Source: an uncultured Clostridia bacterium (GTDB taxonomy: Bacteria > Bacillota_A > Clostridia > TANB77 > CAG-508). Taken from it: a stretch of DNA of 14,304 nt. The notes beneath the pieces were generated by a model that saw only the letters and a list, made by a program, of their open reading frames with translations, ran no database searches and was not told where the DNA came from. Shown here one piece after another: positions 6,786-13,976 of this stretch; positions within the stretch are counted from its first letter, which is position 1; each line of letters opens with the position of its first letter. A program made the position numbers and the translations under genes. Location: NCBI GenBank assembly GCA_944393295.1, contig CALXZR010000068.1, positions 1 through 14,304 on the forward strand. The letters are read 5' to 3'.

Positions 6786-7892
6786 TTACCCCATAAAAAT
6801 TGCTTTCTGTCTTCTAGAACTAATATTTAACAATAAACCGATACAAATAAAATTTGTAACTAATGAGCTTCCACCATAACTTACAAATGGTAATGGCACA
6901 CCTGTAATTGGTAGTAGTCCAATTGTCATACCTATGTTTTCTACCATATAAAATAGAAATATACCAGCTATACCCATTGCTATATATGATCCTATATTAT
7001 CTTTTGCTGTTTTTGCTATAAATACAGCTTTAGTTATAAGTATTATATATAGTATAACAATTGTTACTGTTGCAACAAATCCTAATTCTTCTCCAATTAC
7101 AGCAAATATAAAGTCCGTTGTTTTAGGATATAAAAAACCTAATTGTGTTTGATTTCCTTGTAATAGTCCCATTCCAAACACCTGACCTGCTCCTATTGCA
7201 AGTTTTGATTGATACATATTGTAAGAAGCTCCTCTTATATCTTTTTCTGGATGTAAGAAGCTATCAATTCTAGCTAAAGCATGAGCTGGTAAATTATTAT
7301 AAACAATTGGTATAGCTATTGCAATAGCTATACAAGCAAATATAATGTATTTTTTATCAAGTCCAGAAACAAATAGCATACATAATAGACCTGTTATAAA
7401 AGCCATTGCTGTTCCATAATCTGGTTGTTTAACTATTAAAAGAACAGGTATTAGCATAAATACAAAATATATAAATAATTTCCAAATTTTATTAATTTCT
7501 TTTCTTCCTTTAATTTGTAGTTTGTTTAATAAAAATGCCATAAACAAAACTACTACAACCTTTGCAAGTTCTGAAGGTTGAAAAGTAAAACTTTCACCTA
7601 TTTTATACCAACTAGATGCACCATTAATTGGCTCTGTAAATAAAACACCTACCAACAGACCTATACATACTATATATGCCAAAGGTGAAAATTTCACAAT
7701 TAAGTTATAATCAATTGTAATTGCAAGTATTAGAAAAGGAATACTTATACAAAACCATCTTATTTGTTTATTAAATTCTTCTAGTTCAGTTGTTTGTGTT
7801 GCTGAGAACAAAGCTACAGCACCTATTATAAATAGAATAATACTTACAATTAATACAGACCATTCTGTATTTTTTAGTAATCTATTTCTCAT
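6786..7892 (-). CDS. rodA: RodA-type SEDS peptidoglycan glycosyltransferase
   Basis: A polytopic membrane enzyme (about ten hydrophobic segments, 368 residues) of the FtsW/RodA/SpoVE family that polymerises lipid II, for RodA in the elongation complex with a class B PBP. Signatures include FQPSE (104-108), KQPDYGTA (155-162), the YPKTTDFIFAVIGEELGF loop with the likely catalytic Asp260, and the family signature near the C-terminus (NIGMTIGLLPITGVPLPF..SYGGSS, 319-343). I prefer the ATG at 7892, which has GAAGGG about 7 nt upstream. A TTG at 7907 in the same frame would add five residues but has no good ribosome-binding site. RodA rather than FtsW is inferred from its place after minDE, the common clostridial arrangement; FtsW cannot be fully excluded. 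Confidence 0.92.
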   Translation of the reverse strand: MRNRLLKNTEWSVLIVSIILFIIGAVALFSATQTTELEEFNKQIRWFCISIPFLILAITIDYNLIVKFSPLAYIVCIGLLVGVLFTEPINGASSWYKIGESFTFQPSELAKVVVVLFMAFLLNKLQIKGRKEINKIWKLFIYFVFMLIPVLLIVKQPDYGTAMAFITGLLCMLFVSGLDKKYIIFACIAIAIAIPIVYNNLPAHALARIDSFLHPEKDIRGASYNMYQSKLAIGAGQVFGMGLLQGNQTQLGFLYPKTTDFIFAVIGEELGFVATVTIVILYIILITKAVFIAKTAKDNIGSYIAMGIAGIFLFYMVENIGMTIGLLPITGVPLPFVSYGGSSLVTNFICIGLLLNISSRRQKAIFMG

Positions 7893-7927
7893 TATTTTTC
7901 CCTTCAATTTTTTCTCTTGTTTAAAAA

Positions 7928-8725
7928 TTATTTCTTATTTTTCTTAGATTTTTTATTCTCTTTTTTAAAATTTTTTTTCTTTTTATCTTCATTTTTATTT
8001 TCTAAGTCTTCTTTATCTGATATTTCATTTTCTTCATTTATTTTATTATTTTCGGCAAGCTCTGCTTCTTCTGCTGCCTTCAGTAAATCATCAAAAGTAA
8101 CATCGTCATCATCTTCTTCGTCGAAGTCATCTATATCATCTATATCATCTAACAAATCTTTTTTATCTTCAAAATTTTCTGTTTCTTTTTCATCTGTTAA
8201 TTCATTTACTTCTTGTTTTTCTTCTAATTCATTTTCTTTTTCTATTTTAGCATCCGTTTCTTCGATTTTTTCTTCAATCTCACCATTTAACTCTTTTAGA
8301 GTTTCTTCATCTAATAATTTTTCCTCTTGTTTTTCTTCTACCTTTAAAGTCTCGTCTATTTCCTGTACATTTTCTGCTTTTTCTTCATCAACATTTGCAG
8401 GTATTTTGTTTTTTTCAAGCTTCATCTCATTTTTTATATTTACAATAGGAATATTAGCATATAAAAGTGGAGCACCATTAGTTCCATCTGAATTAACTTG
8501 AGTTGTAAGTCTTACATCAATAGCATTTTCGTCTACTTCTATATATTTTTTTATAACATCTATAATTTCTTGTTTCATAAGTTCTAAAAAGTCTGCTGAA
8601 ACATTTGCTCTATCTTGCATTAATACTAATTGCAATCTTTCTTTTGCTGCTTCTTTTGATTCTACTTCTTCAACAGTTTCTGGCTTAACCATTTTTTTGA
8701 AAAAATTTCCAAAATTTTCAAACAT
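7928..8725 (-). CDS. minE: MinE topological specificity factor with long charged C-terminal extension
   Basis: Residues 1-98 form a complete MinE: membrane-targeting N-terminus MFENFGNFFKKM, the MinD-contact segment AAKERLQLVLMQDRA (26-40), and the dimerising beta domain through GAPLLYANIPIVNI. It stimulates MinD ATPase and restricts Min activity to the cell poles. Ordinary MinE proteins are about 85-100 residues. This one continues for about 165 residues of low-complexity, predicted-disordered sequence, rich in E, D and K, with an acidic centre (DDIDDIDDFDEEDDDD) at roughly 191-206 and a strongly basic tail (KKKKNFKKENKKSKKNKK). The reading frame is continuous, with no internal start or fused domain recognised. 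AGGGG precedes the start at 8725. The gap to minD is 27 bp and to rodA about 35 bp. The extension's role is unknown. Confidence 0.9.
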   Translation of the reverse strand: MFENFGNFFKKMVKPETVEEVESKEAAKERLQLVLMQDRANVSADFLELMKQEIIDVIKKYIEVDENAIDVRLTTQVNSDGTNGAPLLYANIPIVNIKNEMKLEKNKIPANVDEEKAENVQEIDETLKVEEKQEEKLLDEETLKELNGEIEEKIEETDAKIEKENELEEKQEVNELTDEKETENFEDKKDLLDDIDDIDDFDEEDDDDVTFDDLLKAAEEAELAENNKINEENEISDKEDLENKNEDKKKKNFKKENKKSKKNKK

Positions 8726-8752
8726 TTTTACTTCTTCCCCTCTGATTATGAT

Positions 8753-9547
8753 TTAAGCTTTTCCAAATAATCTTTTTAGTCTAGCAAAGAAACCTGTCTC
8801 CTTTCCAGGTACAGTTACTTCAATATTTTCTCCTAAAATTCTTCTTGAAATTTCAATATATGCTTTTCCAGCAGGAGCCTTTTTATTTGATATAACAGGT
8901 TCTCCCTTATTTGTTTGAGTTATAATGTACTCATCATCTGGCACTACACCAATTAGACTAATAGATAATAAATCTACTATGTCATCTACATCCATCATTT
9001 CTCCACGTCTTACCATATTTGGCTTTAAGCGGTTTACAATTAACTCTGGATTTTTTATTTCAGAAGATTCTAATAAACCAATTATTCTATCTGCATCACG
9101 AATTGCTGAAATTTCAGCTGTAGTAACTACTAAAGCTCTATCTGCACCAGCAATTGCATTTTTAAATCCTTGCTCTATTCCAGCAGGACAATCTATCAAT
9201 ATATAGTCAAATTCTTCTTTTAATTTTTTAACCAATTCTCTCATTTGTTCTTCGTTAATTGCTGTCTTATCTTTTGTTTGGGCGGCAGGAAGTAAAAAAA
9301 GTTCTTTAAACCTTTTATCTTTGATTAAAGCTTGTCTTAGTTTACATTTTTCTTCAATTACATCTACTAAGTCATATACTATTCTGTTTTCAAGCCCCAT
9401 AACAACATCTAAATTTCTAAGTCCAATATCAGTATCTACCAAAGCTACCTTTTTTCCAGCTAAAGCCAAAGCAGAACCTAAATTTGCTGTTGTTGTTGTT
9501 TTTCCAACTCCACCTTTACCTGATGTTATTACAATAACTTCTCCCAT
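8753..9547 (-). CDS. minD: Septum site-determining ATPase MinD
   Basis: A 264-residue ParA/MinD-family ATPase that binds the membrane in the ATP state and, with MinE, positions the division site. The deviant Walker A is GKGGVGKTT (10-18, K11 signature lysine, K16), switch I is DTDIGLRNLD (38-47), and Walker B is LIDCPAGIE (117-125). The C-terminal GFFARLKRLFGKA (252-264) is the amphipathic membrane-targeting helix that distinguishes MinD from related ATPases. AGGAGG lies about 7 nt before the start at 9547. It is the first gene of the minD-minE-rodA-dusB operon and has its own promoter. No minC lies upstream, where the usual clostridial order would be minC-minD-minE; minC may be elsewhere or missing. 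Confidence 0.97.
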   Translation of the reverse strand: MGEVIVITSGKGGVGKTTTTANLGSALALAGKKVALVDTDIGLRNLDVVMGLENRIVYDLVDVIEEKCKLRQALIKDKRFKELFLLPAAQTKDKTAINEEQMRELVKKLKEEFDYILIDCPAGIEQGFKNAIAGADRALVVTTAEISAIRDADRIIGLLESSEIKNPELIVNRLKPNMVRRGEMMDVDDIVDLLSISLIGVVPDDEYIITQTNKGEPVISNKKAPAGKAYIEISRRILGENIEVTVPGKETGFFARLKRLFGKA

Positions 9548-9648
9548 TAGTTATCCTCCTTAAATTACATTTAAATAATACTTCTTGGTTAATATAAAAA
9601 ACTTTGTTTATTATCACCCAAAATCATATTTCACTTTTTTACCTATAT

Positions 9649-9677
9649 ATATTATATTTTTTTTCGTAAAAAGTCAA
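9649..9677 (-). promoter_or_regulatory. Promoter of the minDE operon
   Basis: On the minus strand, TTGACT (plus 9672-9677) is followed 17 bp later by TAATAT (plus 9649-9654); an overlapping perfect TATAAT gives a 15-bp spacer. The leader is about 95 nt. The AT-rich spacer contains a run of eight A's. Confidence 0.55.
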
Positions 9678-9691
9678 TGAATATAGCAGTT

Positions 9692-9713
9692 TTTTTGTAA
9701 TATTTTTGTAATA
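9692..9713 (-). repeat. Tandem 11-bp repeat upstream of the minD -35 box
   Basis: TTTTTGTAATA is present twice head to tail (9692-9702 and 9703-9713). On the minus strand these are A-tracts spaced one helical turn apart, starting 14 bp upstream of the -35 box, the position of an UP element for the RNA polymerase alpha subunit. Repeat seen directly; role inferred. Confidence 0.5.
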
Positions 9714-9750
9714 TTTTCTTTTTTCTTCCAATTATTCCGTAAGAAAAACA

Positions 9751-9783
9751 AAAAAGTTTTAAGAAAATTTCTTAAAACTTTTT
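9751..9783 (-). terminator. Terminator of the por operon
   Basis: AAAAAGTTTTAAGAAA (9751-9766) and TTTCTTAAAACTTTTT (9768-9783) are perfect 16-bp inverted complements. The innermost pairs would open to form the loop. On the minus strand the stem ends in TTTTT then GTTTTTC. It lies 25 bp beyond the porB stop and separates the por operon from minD. Confidence 0.75.
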
Positions 9784-9808
9784 TACAATATAATTATTAA
9801 ATTATATA

Positions 9809-10774
9809 TTAATTTTCTTCTTTATTGCTGTTTGTCATTTTTTCCAAATCTAACAATTCTTGCCATCTACTATCAACTTCTTTTTGGAATTCTTCTATCA
9901 TCCATTCATTTCCTGGTTTAAACATATGTTTAAATCTTTTTTGTGGTCTTAAAAATTCTTCAACTGGAAGTTTTTTAGCAGGTTTATAAGTTATATGATA
10001 AACACCATCAACAACTTCATATAAAGGCCAATAACATGTTTCAACTGCTAATTTATTTATAAGCATTAAATCTTCAGTATTGTATCCCCATCCTCTTGGG
10101 CATGGAGCTAGTACATTTAAAAATGTTGGTCCTTCTGTATAGATAGCTTTTTCAGCTTTTTCATATAAATCTTTAAAATTCATATATGCTAAAGTCTGAG
10201 CTACATATGGTAAATGATGACCAGCCATAATTTTAGCCAAATCTTTACGAGATTGCATTTTTCCAGGAATTTTTGTACCAGCTGGTGATGTTGTAGTATC
10301 AGCAAATTTGGGTGTTGCTGATGAACGTTGTATACCTGTATTCATATATGCACCATTATCATAGCATACATACAATAAATTATGTCCTCTTTCCATTGCA
10401 CCTGACAAACTTTGAAGTCCTATATCGTAAGTTCCACCATCTCCACCAAATGCAATAAATTTTGTAACTTCATCTTTTGGTAATTTTCCAGTAGCTTTCA
10501 TTGCTTTATAAGCTGCTTCTGTTCCAGACAATGTAGCTGCAGCATTTTCAAAAGCTGTATGAATGAAAGAATCAGTCCAAGATGTATATGGATAAAGGAA
10601 TGTAGAAACTTCCATACATCCTGTAGCATTTGAAACAACAACATGATCTTCTGGCTTTACAGCACGAAGAATCATTCTAGCAACTGGTGGTGCACCACAA
10701 CCTGCACACATTCTATGACCAGATGTAAATCTTGAAGGTCTATTTGCTATAACTTCTTTATGATTATATGCCAT
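9809..10774 (-). CDS. porB: Pyruvate:ferredoxin oxidoreductase, beta subunit (TPP-binding)
   Basis: Catalytic subunit of the four-subunit enzyme that oxidises pyruvate with CoA to acetyl-CoA and CO2 and reduces ferredoxin. At 321 residues it has the expected size. The thiamine diphosphate/Mg site is GDGG (111-114) to DNGAYMNTGIQRS (139-151). Cysteines C23 and C26 (MCAGCGAP), C53 (NATGC) and C225 (APCPRGW) fit the four ligands of the proximal 4Fe-4S cluster. The N-terminal FTSGHRMCAGCGAP is characteristic of the pyruvate enzyme's beta subunit; a related 2-oxoacid specificity cannot be ruled out from sequence alone. The ATG directly follows the porA stop codon with no gap, and its GGGGGG ribosome-binding site lies inside the last porA codons, so translation is coupled. 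It is the last gene of the operon. Confidence 0.95.
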   Translation of the reverse strand: MAYNHKEVIANRPSRFTSGHRMCAGCGAPPVARMILRAVKPEDHVVVSNATGCMEVSTFLYPYTSWTDSFIHTAFENAAATLSGTEAAYKAMKATGKLPKDEVTKFIAFGGDGGTYDIGLQSLSGAMERGHNLLYVCYDNGAYMNTGIQRSSATPKFADTTTSPAGTKIPGKMQSRKDLAKIMAGHHLPYVAQTLAYMNFKDLYEKAEKAIYTEGPTFLNVLAPCPRGWGYNTEDLMLINKLAVETCYWPLYEVVDGVYHITYKPAKKLPVEEFLRPQKRFKHMFKPGNEWMIEEFQKEVDSRWQELLDLEKMTNSNKEEN

Positions 10775-11962
10775 TTAATTTTCCCCCCTTAAACCTAAAT
10801 ATCTATAAGGATTTTCAATTTTTCCGCTATCTTTTATTTCTAATAAATCTCTATATACTTTTTCTAAATCCTCTACTGTAGTATCTCTACCACCAATTCC
10901 ATAAACATAGTTTACAGTTGGAACATTAACATTGTTTACAAACATTCCAGAAGTAATATCTTCAAATAAAGCTCCTCCTGCTGCATTTAAAGAATCAGCT
11001 TTATCTAAAACTGCTATAGCTTTTAAATTCTTTAATGCTTCTGCTATTTCTTTAGCAGGAAATGGTCTAAATACTCTAACTTTCAAAAGACCAGCCTTTA
11101 TTCCTTGCTCTCTTAGCTTATTTACAGTAGCTTTTGCTGTTCCTGCTGTTGAGTTCATACAAACTATAGATATTTCAGCATCATCTAATTTATATTCTTC
11201 AAAAAATCCGTATTTTCTTCCTGTTAATTTTTCGAACTCTTCTGCAACCTCTAATATAACCTTTTTTGCAGCTATCATAGCTTTTGCTTGTTGAGCTTTG
11301 TGCTCAAATAAATATGCTTGTAAATCTAAAGGTCCAATTGCAATTGGTTCTTTTTTATTTAATAAATAATGTTCTGGTTTGTATTGTCCTACAAATTCTT
11401 TTACTTTTTCATCTTCAATAAGTTCTATATTTTCAATAGAATGTGATGTTATAAATCCATCTTGGCAAACCATAAGAGGAAGTAAAACATCTTTATTTTC
11501 AGCTATTCTATGTGCCATTATTAAATTATCGTAAGCTTCTTGATTTGTTTCTGAAAATAATTGAATCCATCCACTATCTCTAACTCCCATTGCATCAGAA
11601 TGGTCACAATGTATGTTTAATGGACCTGAAACTGCTCTATTTACTAAAGACATAACAATTGGAAGTCTTAAGCTAGATGCAATATATATCATCTCCCACA
11701 TTAAAGATAATCCATTTGCTGATGTTGCAGTCATTGCTCTAGCACCTGCAGCTTCTGCACCAATACAAGCACTCATTGCACTATGCTCACTTTCTACTGC
11801 AACAAATTCTGTATCTACTACTCCATTACTTACAAAAGTTGAAAAATATTGAGGTATTTCAGTTGATGGAGTAATTGGAAATGCAGCTACAACATCTGGA
11901 TTAATTTGTTTCATAGCAGTTGCTGCAGCTTCATTACCACTTAATCTTTCTCTGATTCCCAT
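10775..11962 (-). CDS. porA: Pyruvate:ferredoxin oxidoreductase, alpha subunit
   Basis: A 395-residue subunit that supplies the pyrimidine-binding half of the thiamine diphosphate site and the CoA/transketolase C-terminal domain. Visible signatures are LSGNEAAATA (7-16), FPITPSTEIP (28-37, the 'YPITPS' motif), VAVESEHSAMSACIGAEAAGAR (54-75, with the catalytic-region glutamate), and TSANGLSLMWE (80-90). The C-terminal domain holds VRVFRPFPAKEI and VLDKADSLNAAGG, usual for PorA. AGGAG lies about 7 nt upstream of the ATG at 11962, and the gap from porD is 13 bp. Length and motifs agree with pyruvate-type rather than 2-oxoglutarate-type enzymes, though substrate choice is inferred. Confidence 0.95.
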   Translation of the reverse strand: MGIRERLSGNEAAATAMKQINPDVVAAFPITPSTEIPQYFSTFVSNGVVDTEFVAVESEHSAMSACIGAEAAGARAMTATSANGLSLMWEMIYIASSLRLPIVMSLVNRAVSGPLNIHCDHSDAMGVRDSGWIQLFSETNQEAYDNLIMAHRIAENKDVLLPLMVCQDGFITSHSIENIELIEDEKVKEFVGQYKPEHYLLNKKEPIAIGPLDLQAYLFEHKAQQAKAMIAAKKVILEVAEEFEKLTGRKYGFFEEYKLDDAEISIVCMNSTAGTAKATVNKLREQGIKAGLLKVRVFRPFPAKEIAEALKNLKAIAVLDKADSLNAAGGALFEDITSGMFVNNVNVPTVNYVYGIGGRDTTVEDLEKVYRDLLEIKDSGKIENPYRYLGLRGEN

Positions 11963-11975
11963 AATAAACTCCTTT

Positions 11976-12266
11976 CTATTCCATTACTATTGCTTTAAAA
12001 GGACAAACTTTGGCACAAACACCACAACCTTTACAAGCGTCATAATTAAAATCTTCCCTCTTACATTCTTTATTTACTGGAATTGCATCATCTGGACATA
12101 CTGGGAAACATAATCCACATTGCTTACATAAATCTGATTTCCAAATTGGTTTTATAGAACGCCAGTCACCAGTTTTAAATTCTTTTGCATTACCAGCTTC
12201 ATAAATATTTCCACCAATAGTTAAATCTTGGTAAGGAGTATCTTTATTTATTCTATCTTCAGTCAT
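11976..12266 (-). CDS. porD: Pyruvate:ferredoxin oxidoreductase, delta subunit (2x4Fe-4S ferredoxin)
   Basis: A small iron-sulfur subunit that carries electrons from the thiamine site to external ferredoxin. Two complete CxxCxxCxxxCP motifs are present: CKQCGLCFPVCP and CKGCGVCAKVCP, each binding one 4Fe-4S cluster. The N-terminal segment with GDWRSIKPIW is typical of PorD. Two in-frame ATG codons, at 12275 and 12266, compete. The only Shine-Dalgarno-like sequence, GAAAGG, touches the first ATG directly but lies 9 nt before the second, so I choose 12266 (96 residues); 12275 would give 99. The gap from porG is then 14 bp. Confidence 0.93.
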   Translation of the reverse strand: MTEDRINKDTPYQDLTIGGNIYEAGNAKEFKTGDWRSIKPIWKSDLCKQCGLCFPVCPDDAIPVNKECKREDFNYDACKGCGVCAKVCPFKAIVME

Positions 12267-12280
12267 ATTATTCATCCTTT

Positions 12281-12862
12281 CTAATTAATTTTTTCTACTT
12301 CTTTTAAAGCTATTTCTAAAGCTTTCATATTTCCGTCAATTACATCTGGTTTTTTGGCAAATTTATGCTTGAAAGATCCAATCATATCTTGCATAAATTC
12401 TTCTTCTGACATAATATTAGAAACTTTTACTATTGCTGCAAGCATAGGTGTATTAGGAAAATATCTTCCTAAAGTTTCTAAAGAAATTTTTCTAGCATCT
12501 ATTTTGTAAATTGCACCAGAATAGTTTTTTAATTTTTCTTTTAAAGTTTCATTGTCAAGTGTTGAATTAATTACTATTGCACCACTAGATTTTAAACCTG
12601 CAGTAACATCTACAGCATCTAATAGAGTATCATCTACAACAACTACATAATCTGGATAATAAATATTGCTATGCACTGTAATAGGCTCATTACTAATACG
12701 GTTATATGCTGTAATTGGTGCACCCATTCTTTCTGGACCATATTCTGGAAAACCTTGAATATACTTTCCAGTATTAAAAGCAGCATCTGCTAAAAGTAAA
12801 GAAGCTGTTTTTGCACCTTGTCCACCTCTACCATGCCAACGAATTTCAATTAAGTTGTTCAT
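12281..12862 (-). CDS. porG: Pyruvate:ferredoxin oxidoreductase, gamma subunit
   Basis: A 193-residue gamma subunit, first gene of the por operon. It has the family motifs WHGRGGQGAKTAS (9-21) and GFPEYGPERMGAPITAYNRIS (37-57), and a VVVVDDTLL strand-loop, in the Rossmann-like fold that contacts the alpha subunit and CoA. The order gamma-delta-alpha-beta is the common one for four-subunit bacterial and archaeal enzymes. AGGAGG lies about 7 nt before the ATG at 12862. Confidence 0.95.
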   Translation of the reverse strand: MNNLIEIRWHGRGGQGAKTASLLLADAAFNTGKYIQGFPEYGPERMGAPITAYNRISNEPITVHSNIYYPDYVVVVDDTLLDAVDVTAGLKSSGAIVINSTLDNETLKEKLKNYSGAIYKIDARKISLETLGRYFPNTPMLAAIVKVSNIMSEEEFMQDMIGSFKHKFAKKPDVIDGNMKALEIALKEVEKIN

Positions 12863-12903
12863 AATTAACCTCCTAACTTTATTTTTAACTTATATAAAAT
12901 AAC

Positions 12904-12919
12904 AGTATATGTTTATACT
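12904..12919. promoter_or_regulatory. Dyad in the por operon leader
   Basis: AGTATA (12904-12909), a 4-nt spacer TGTT, and TATACT (12914-12919) form a perfect 6-bp dyad. It sits about 40 nt after the predicted start and 40 nt before porG. It could be an operator or a small leader hairpin. It does not match the Rex operator consensus. Confidence 0.35.
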
Positions 12920-12965
12920 ATTACAATTTATATTATCTTTTGTACTATGTTTAATTTACAAAGTT

Positions 12966-12994
12966 ATTATATGAAATTTTTATAGAAAAATCAA
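12966..12994 (-). promoter_or_regulatory. Promoter of the por operon
   Basis: On the minus strand, TTGATT (plus 12989-12994) and a consensus TATAAT (plus 12966-12971) are separated by 17 bp. Transcription would start near 12959, leaving a leader of about 97 nt. The -35 box lies only 29 bp past the stop codon of the upstream gene, and no terminator is visible between them, so read-through is possible. Confidence 0.65.
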
Positions 12995-13022
12995 TATACA
13001 AGTTTATCAATTTATATGTTTT

Positions 13023-13871
13023 TTATCTAATTAACTCACTAATAAAGAACTGTTCTTGAAAATTCACTTTATTTAAAATTTCTTCATTACTATATTCTTC
13101 ATCTTTTACAGTAATTATTAATTTATCTTCACAATCATTTAGTCTATTTATAATTCCTATACATTTTCCTGAAACCTTTTGTACTTTTTTGTCTAAATCT
13201 ATAATATAGCAGTCTAGTTCTTCTCCGTCTCCACTAACTGTATTTGGAACAAATCCATAATTTATTGGATATATAAAATCTTCATATTTTGGATGCTTAC
13301 TTCCTAAAGGCCTGTCTACTTCAACATTTACAACTTTTCCAATATATTCGTAATTTGAATTTGGTTTTAAAATAATTGCTCTATTATATAACTCCTCATT
13401 AAAATCTATAGTTGGTACAAATTCATTATTCTCTAGCATTTTATTAAATTCTTCTATTTTAACCCATTTAGTATCTATAACTTCTCCATCTGGCTTTGTA
13501 ATTTCATTCTTTTTTATGTTTCTTTTAAATACCCACAAATCTTTAAAATCGTGATTTTTTTCATCTTTTATTGTTTCTAAATACATAGCTTCTCTTTTAT
13601 TAAAATTAATTCCTAATTCTTCTTTTATTTCTCTTAGCATGCCTTCTAAACTAGTTTCTCCTGATTTTACAGAACCTCCACAACACTCCCACATTCTAGG
13701 ATGTACCTTATGCTCAGCTCTTTTTGAAATTAATATTTCATTGTTTTCATTTAATATAATTGCCGTAACTACTAAATGATATTCTCCCGCTTTTAATTTT
13801 CTGCCATCTCTAAAACACCTTTTTTCAGTCTTTCTTTTATGTATATTGTAAATATCCCATTTTTCTCTCAT
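13023..13871 (-). CDS. Nudix hydrolase fused to an inorganic-pyrophosphatase-like domain
   Basis: A 282-residue two-domain protein. Residues ~1-160 are a Nudix hydrolase with a perfect Nudix box: G66-x5-E72-x7-R80-E81-x2-E84-E85-x-G87. The surroundings (HLVVTAIILNENNEILISKRAEHKVHPRMWECCGGSV) resemble the isopentenyl-diphosphate-isomerase/YfcD-like branch. Residues ~175-282 resemble a short family I pyrophosphatase: EVDRPLGSKHP, YPINYGFVPNT (201-211) and GDGEELDCYII (214-224). In the usual DGDPVD motif the second Asp is E217 here, while D215 and D220 are kept. The domain is about 60 residues shorter than a full pyrophosphatase. A Nudix reaction can release pyrophosphate, which would give the fusion a logic, but neither substrate nor pyrophosphatase activity is shown. 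AGGAG lies 7 nt before the ATG. It is transcribed divergently from the radical SAM gene. Confidence 0.88.
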   Translation of the reverse strand: MREKWDIYNIHKRKTEKRCFRDGRKLKAGEYHLVVTAIILNENNEILISKRAEHKVHPRMWECCGGSVKSGETSLEGMLREIKEELGINFNKREAMYLETIKDEKNHDFKDLWVFKRNIKKNEITKPDGEVIDTKWVKIEEFNKMLENNEFVPTIDFNEELYNRAIILKPNSNYEYIGKVVNVEVDRPLGSKHPKYEDFIYPINYGFVPNTVSGDGEELDCYIIDLDKKVQKVSGKCIGIINRLNDCEDKLIITVKDEEYSNEEILNKVNFQEQFFISELIR

Positions 13872-13903
13872 TTTTTATCTCCTATTTTGTTTATTTAATT
13901 CTA

Positions 13904-13932
13904 ATTATAACTAATTCAAAATATCAATTCAA
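13904..13932 (-). promoter_or_regulatory. Promoter of the Nudix-pyrophosphatase gene
   Basis: On the minus strand, TTGAAT (plus 13927-13932) and TATAAT (plus 13904-13909) are separated by 17 bp. The start would be near 13897, a leader of about 26 nt containing AGGAG. Its -35 box is 9 bp from the -35 box of the divergent promoter, so the two face back to back. Confidence 0.65.
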
Positions 13933-13941
13933 TTCCTATAT

Positions 13942-13970
13942 TTGATATTTAAAAATATTTCTGATATACT
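13942..13970 (+). promoter_or_regulatory. Promoter of the radical SAM gene, abutting its start codon
   Basis: TTGATA (13942-13947) and TATACT (13965-13970) are separated by 17 bp. The ATG begins only 6 nt after the -10 box, so transcription should start at or next to the ATG, giving a leaderless message. No ribosome-binding site exists in between. Confidence 0.6.
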
Positions 13971-13976
13971 AATTTT

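Noticed and set aside
7893..7907. TTG start for rodA adding five residues
   Set aside because: The ATG at 7892 has GAAGGG at proper spacing, while the TTG has only a weak AAGAG. The extra MKGKI is largely the translated ribosome-binding site.
7917..8501. Long serine-rich open frame on the + strand
   Set aside because: It is the antisense of the acidic/lysine-rich MinE tail: GAA/GAT/AAA codons read backwards give TTC/ATC/TTT and serine codons. It has no ribosome-binding site and no recognisable domain.
10932..11852. Open frames opposite porA
   Set aside because: Antisense shadows of a strongly conserved gene; no start signals or family likeness.
12863..13022. Rex (redox) operator before the por operon
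   Set aside because: A dyad is present (12904-12919), but it lacks the TTGTTAA-n4-TTAACAA pattern.
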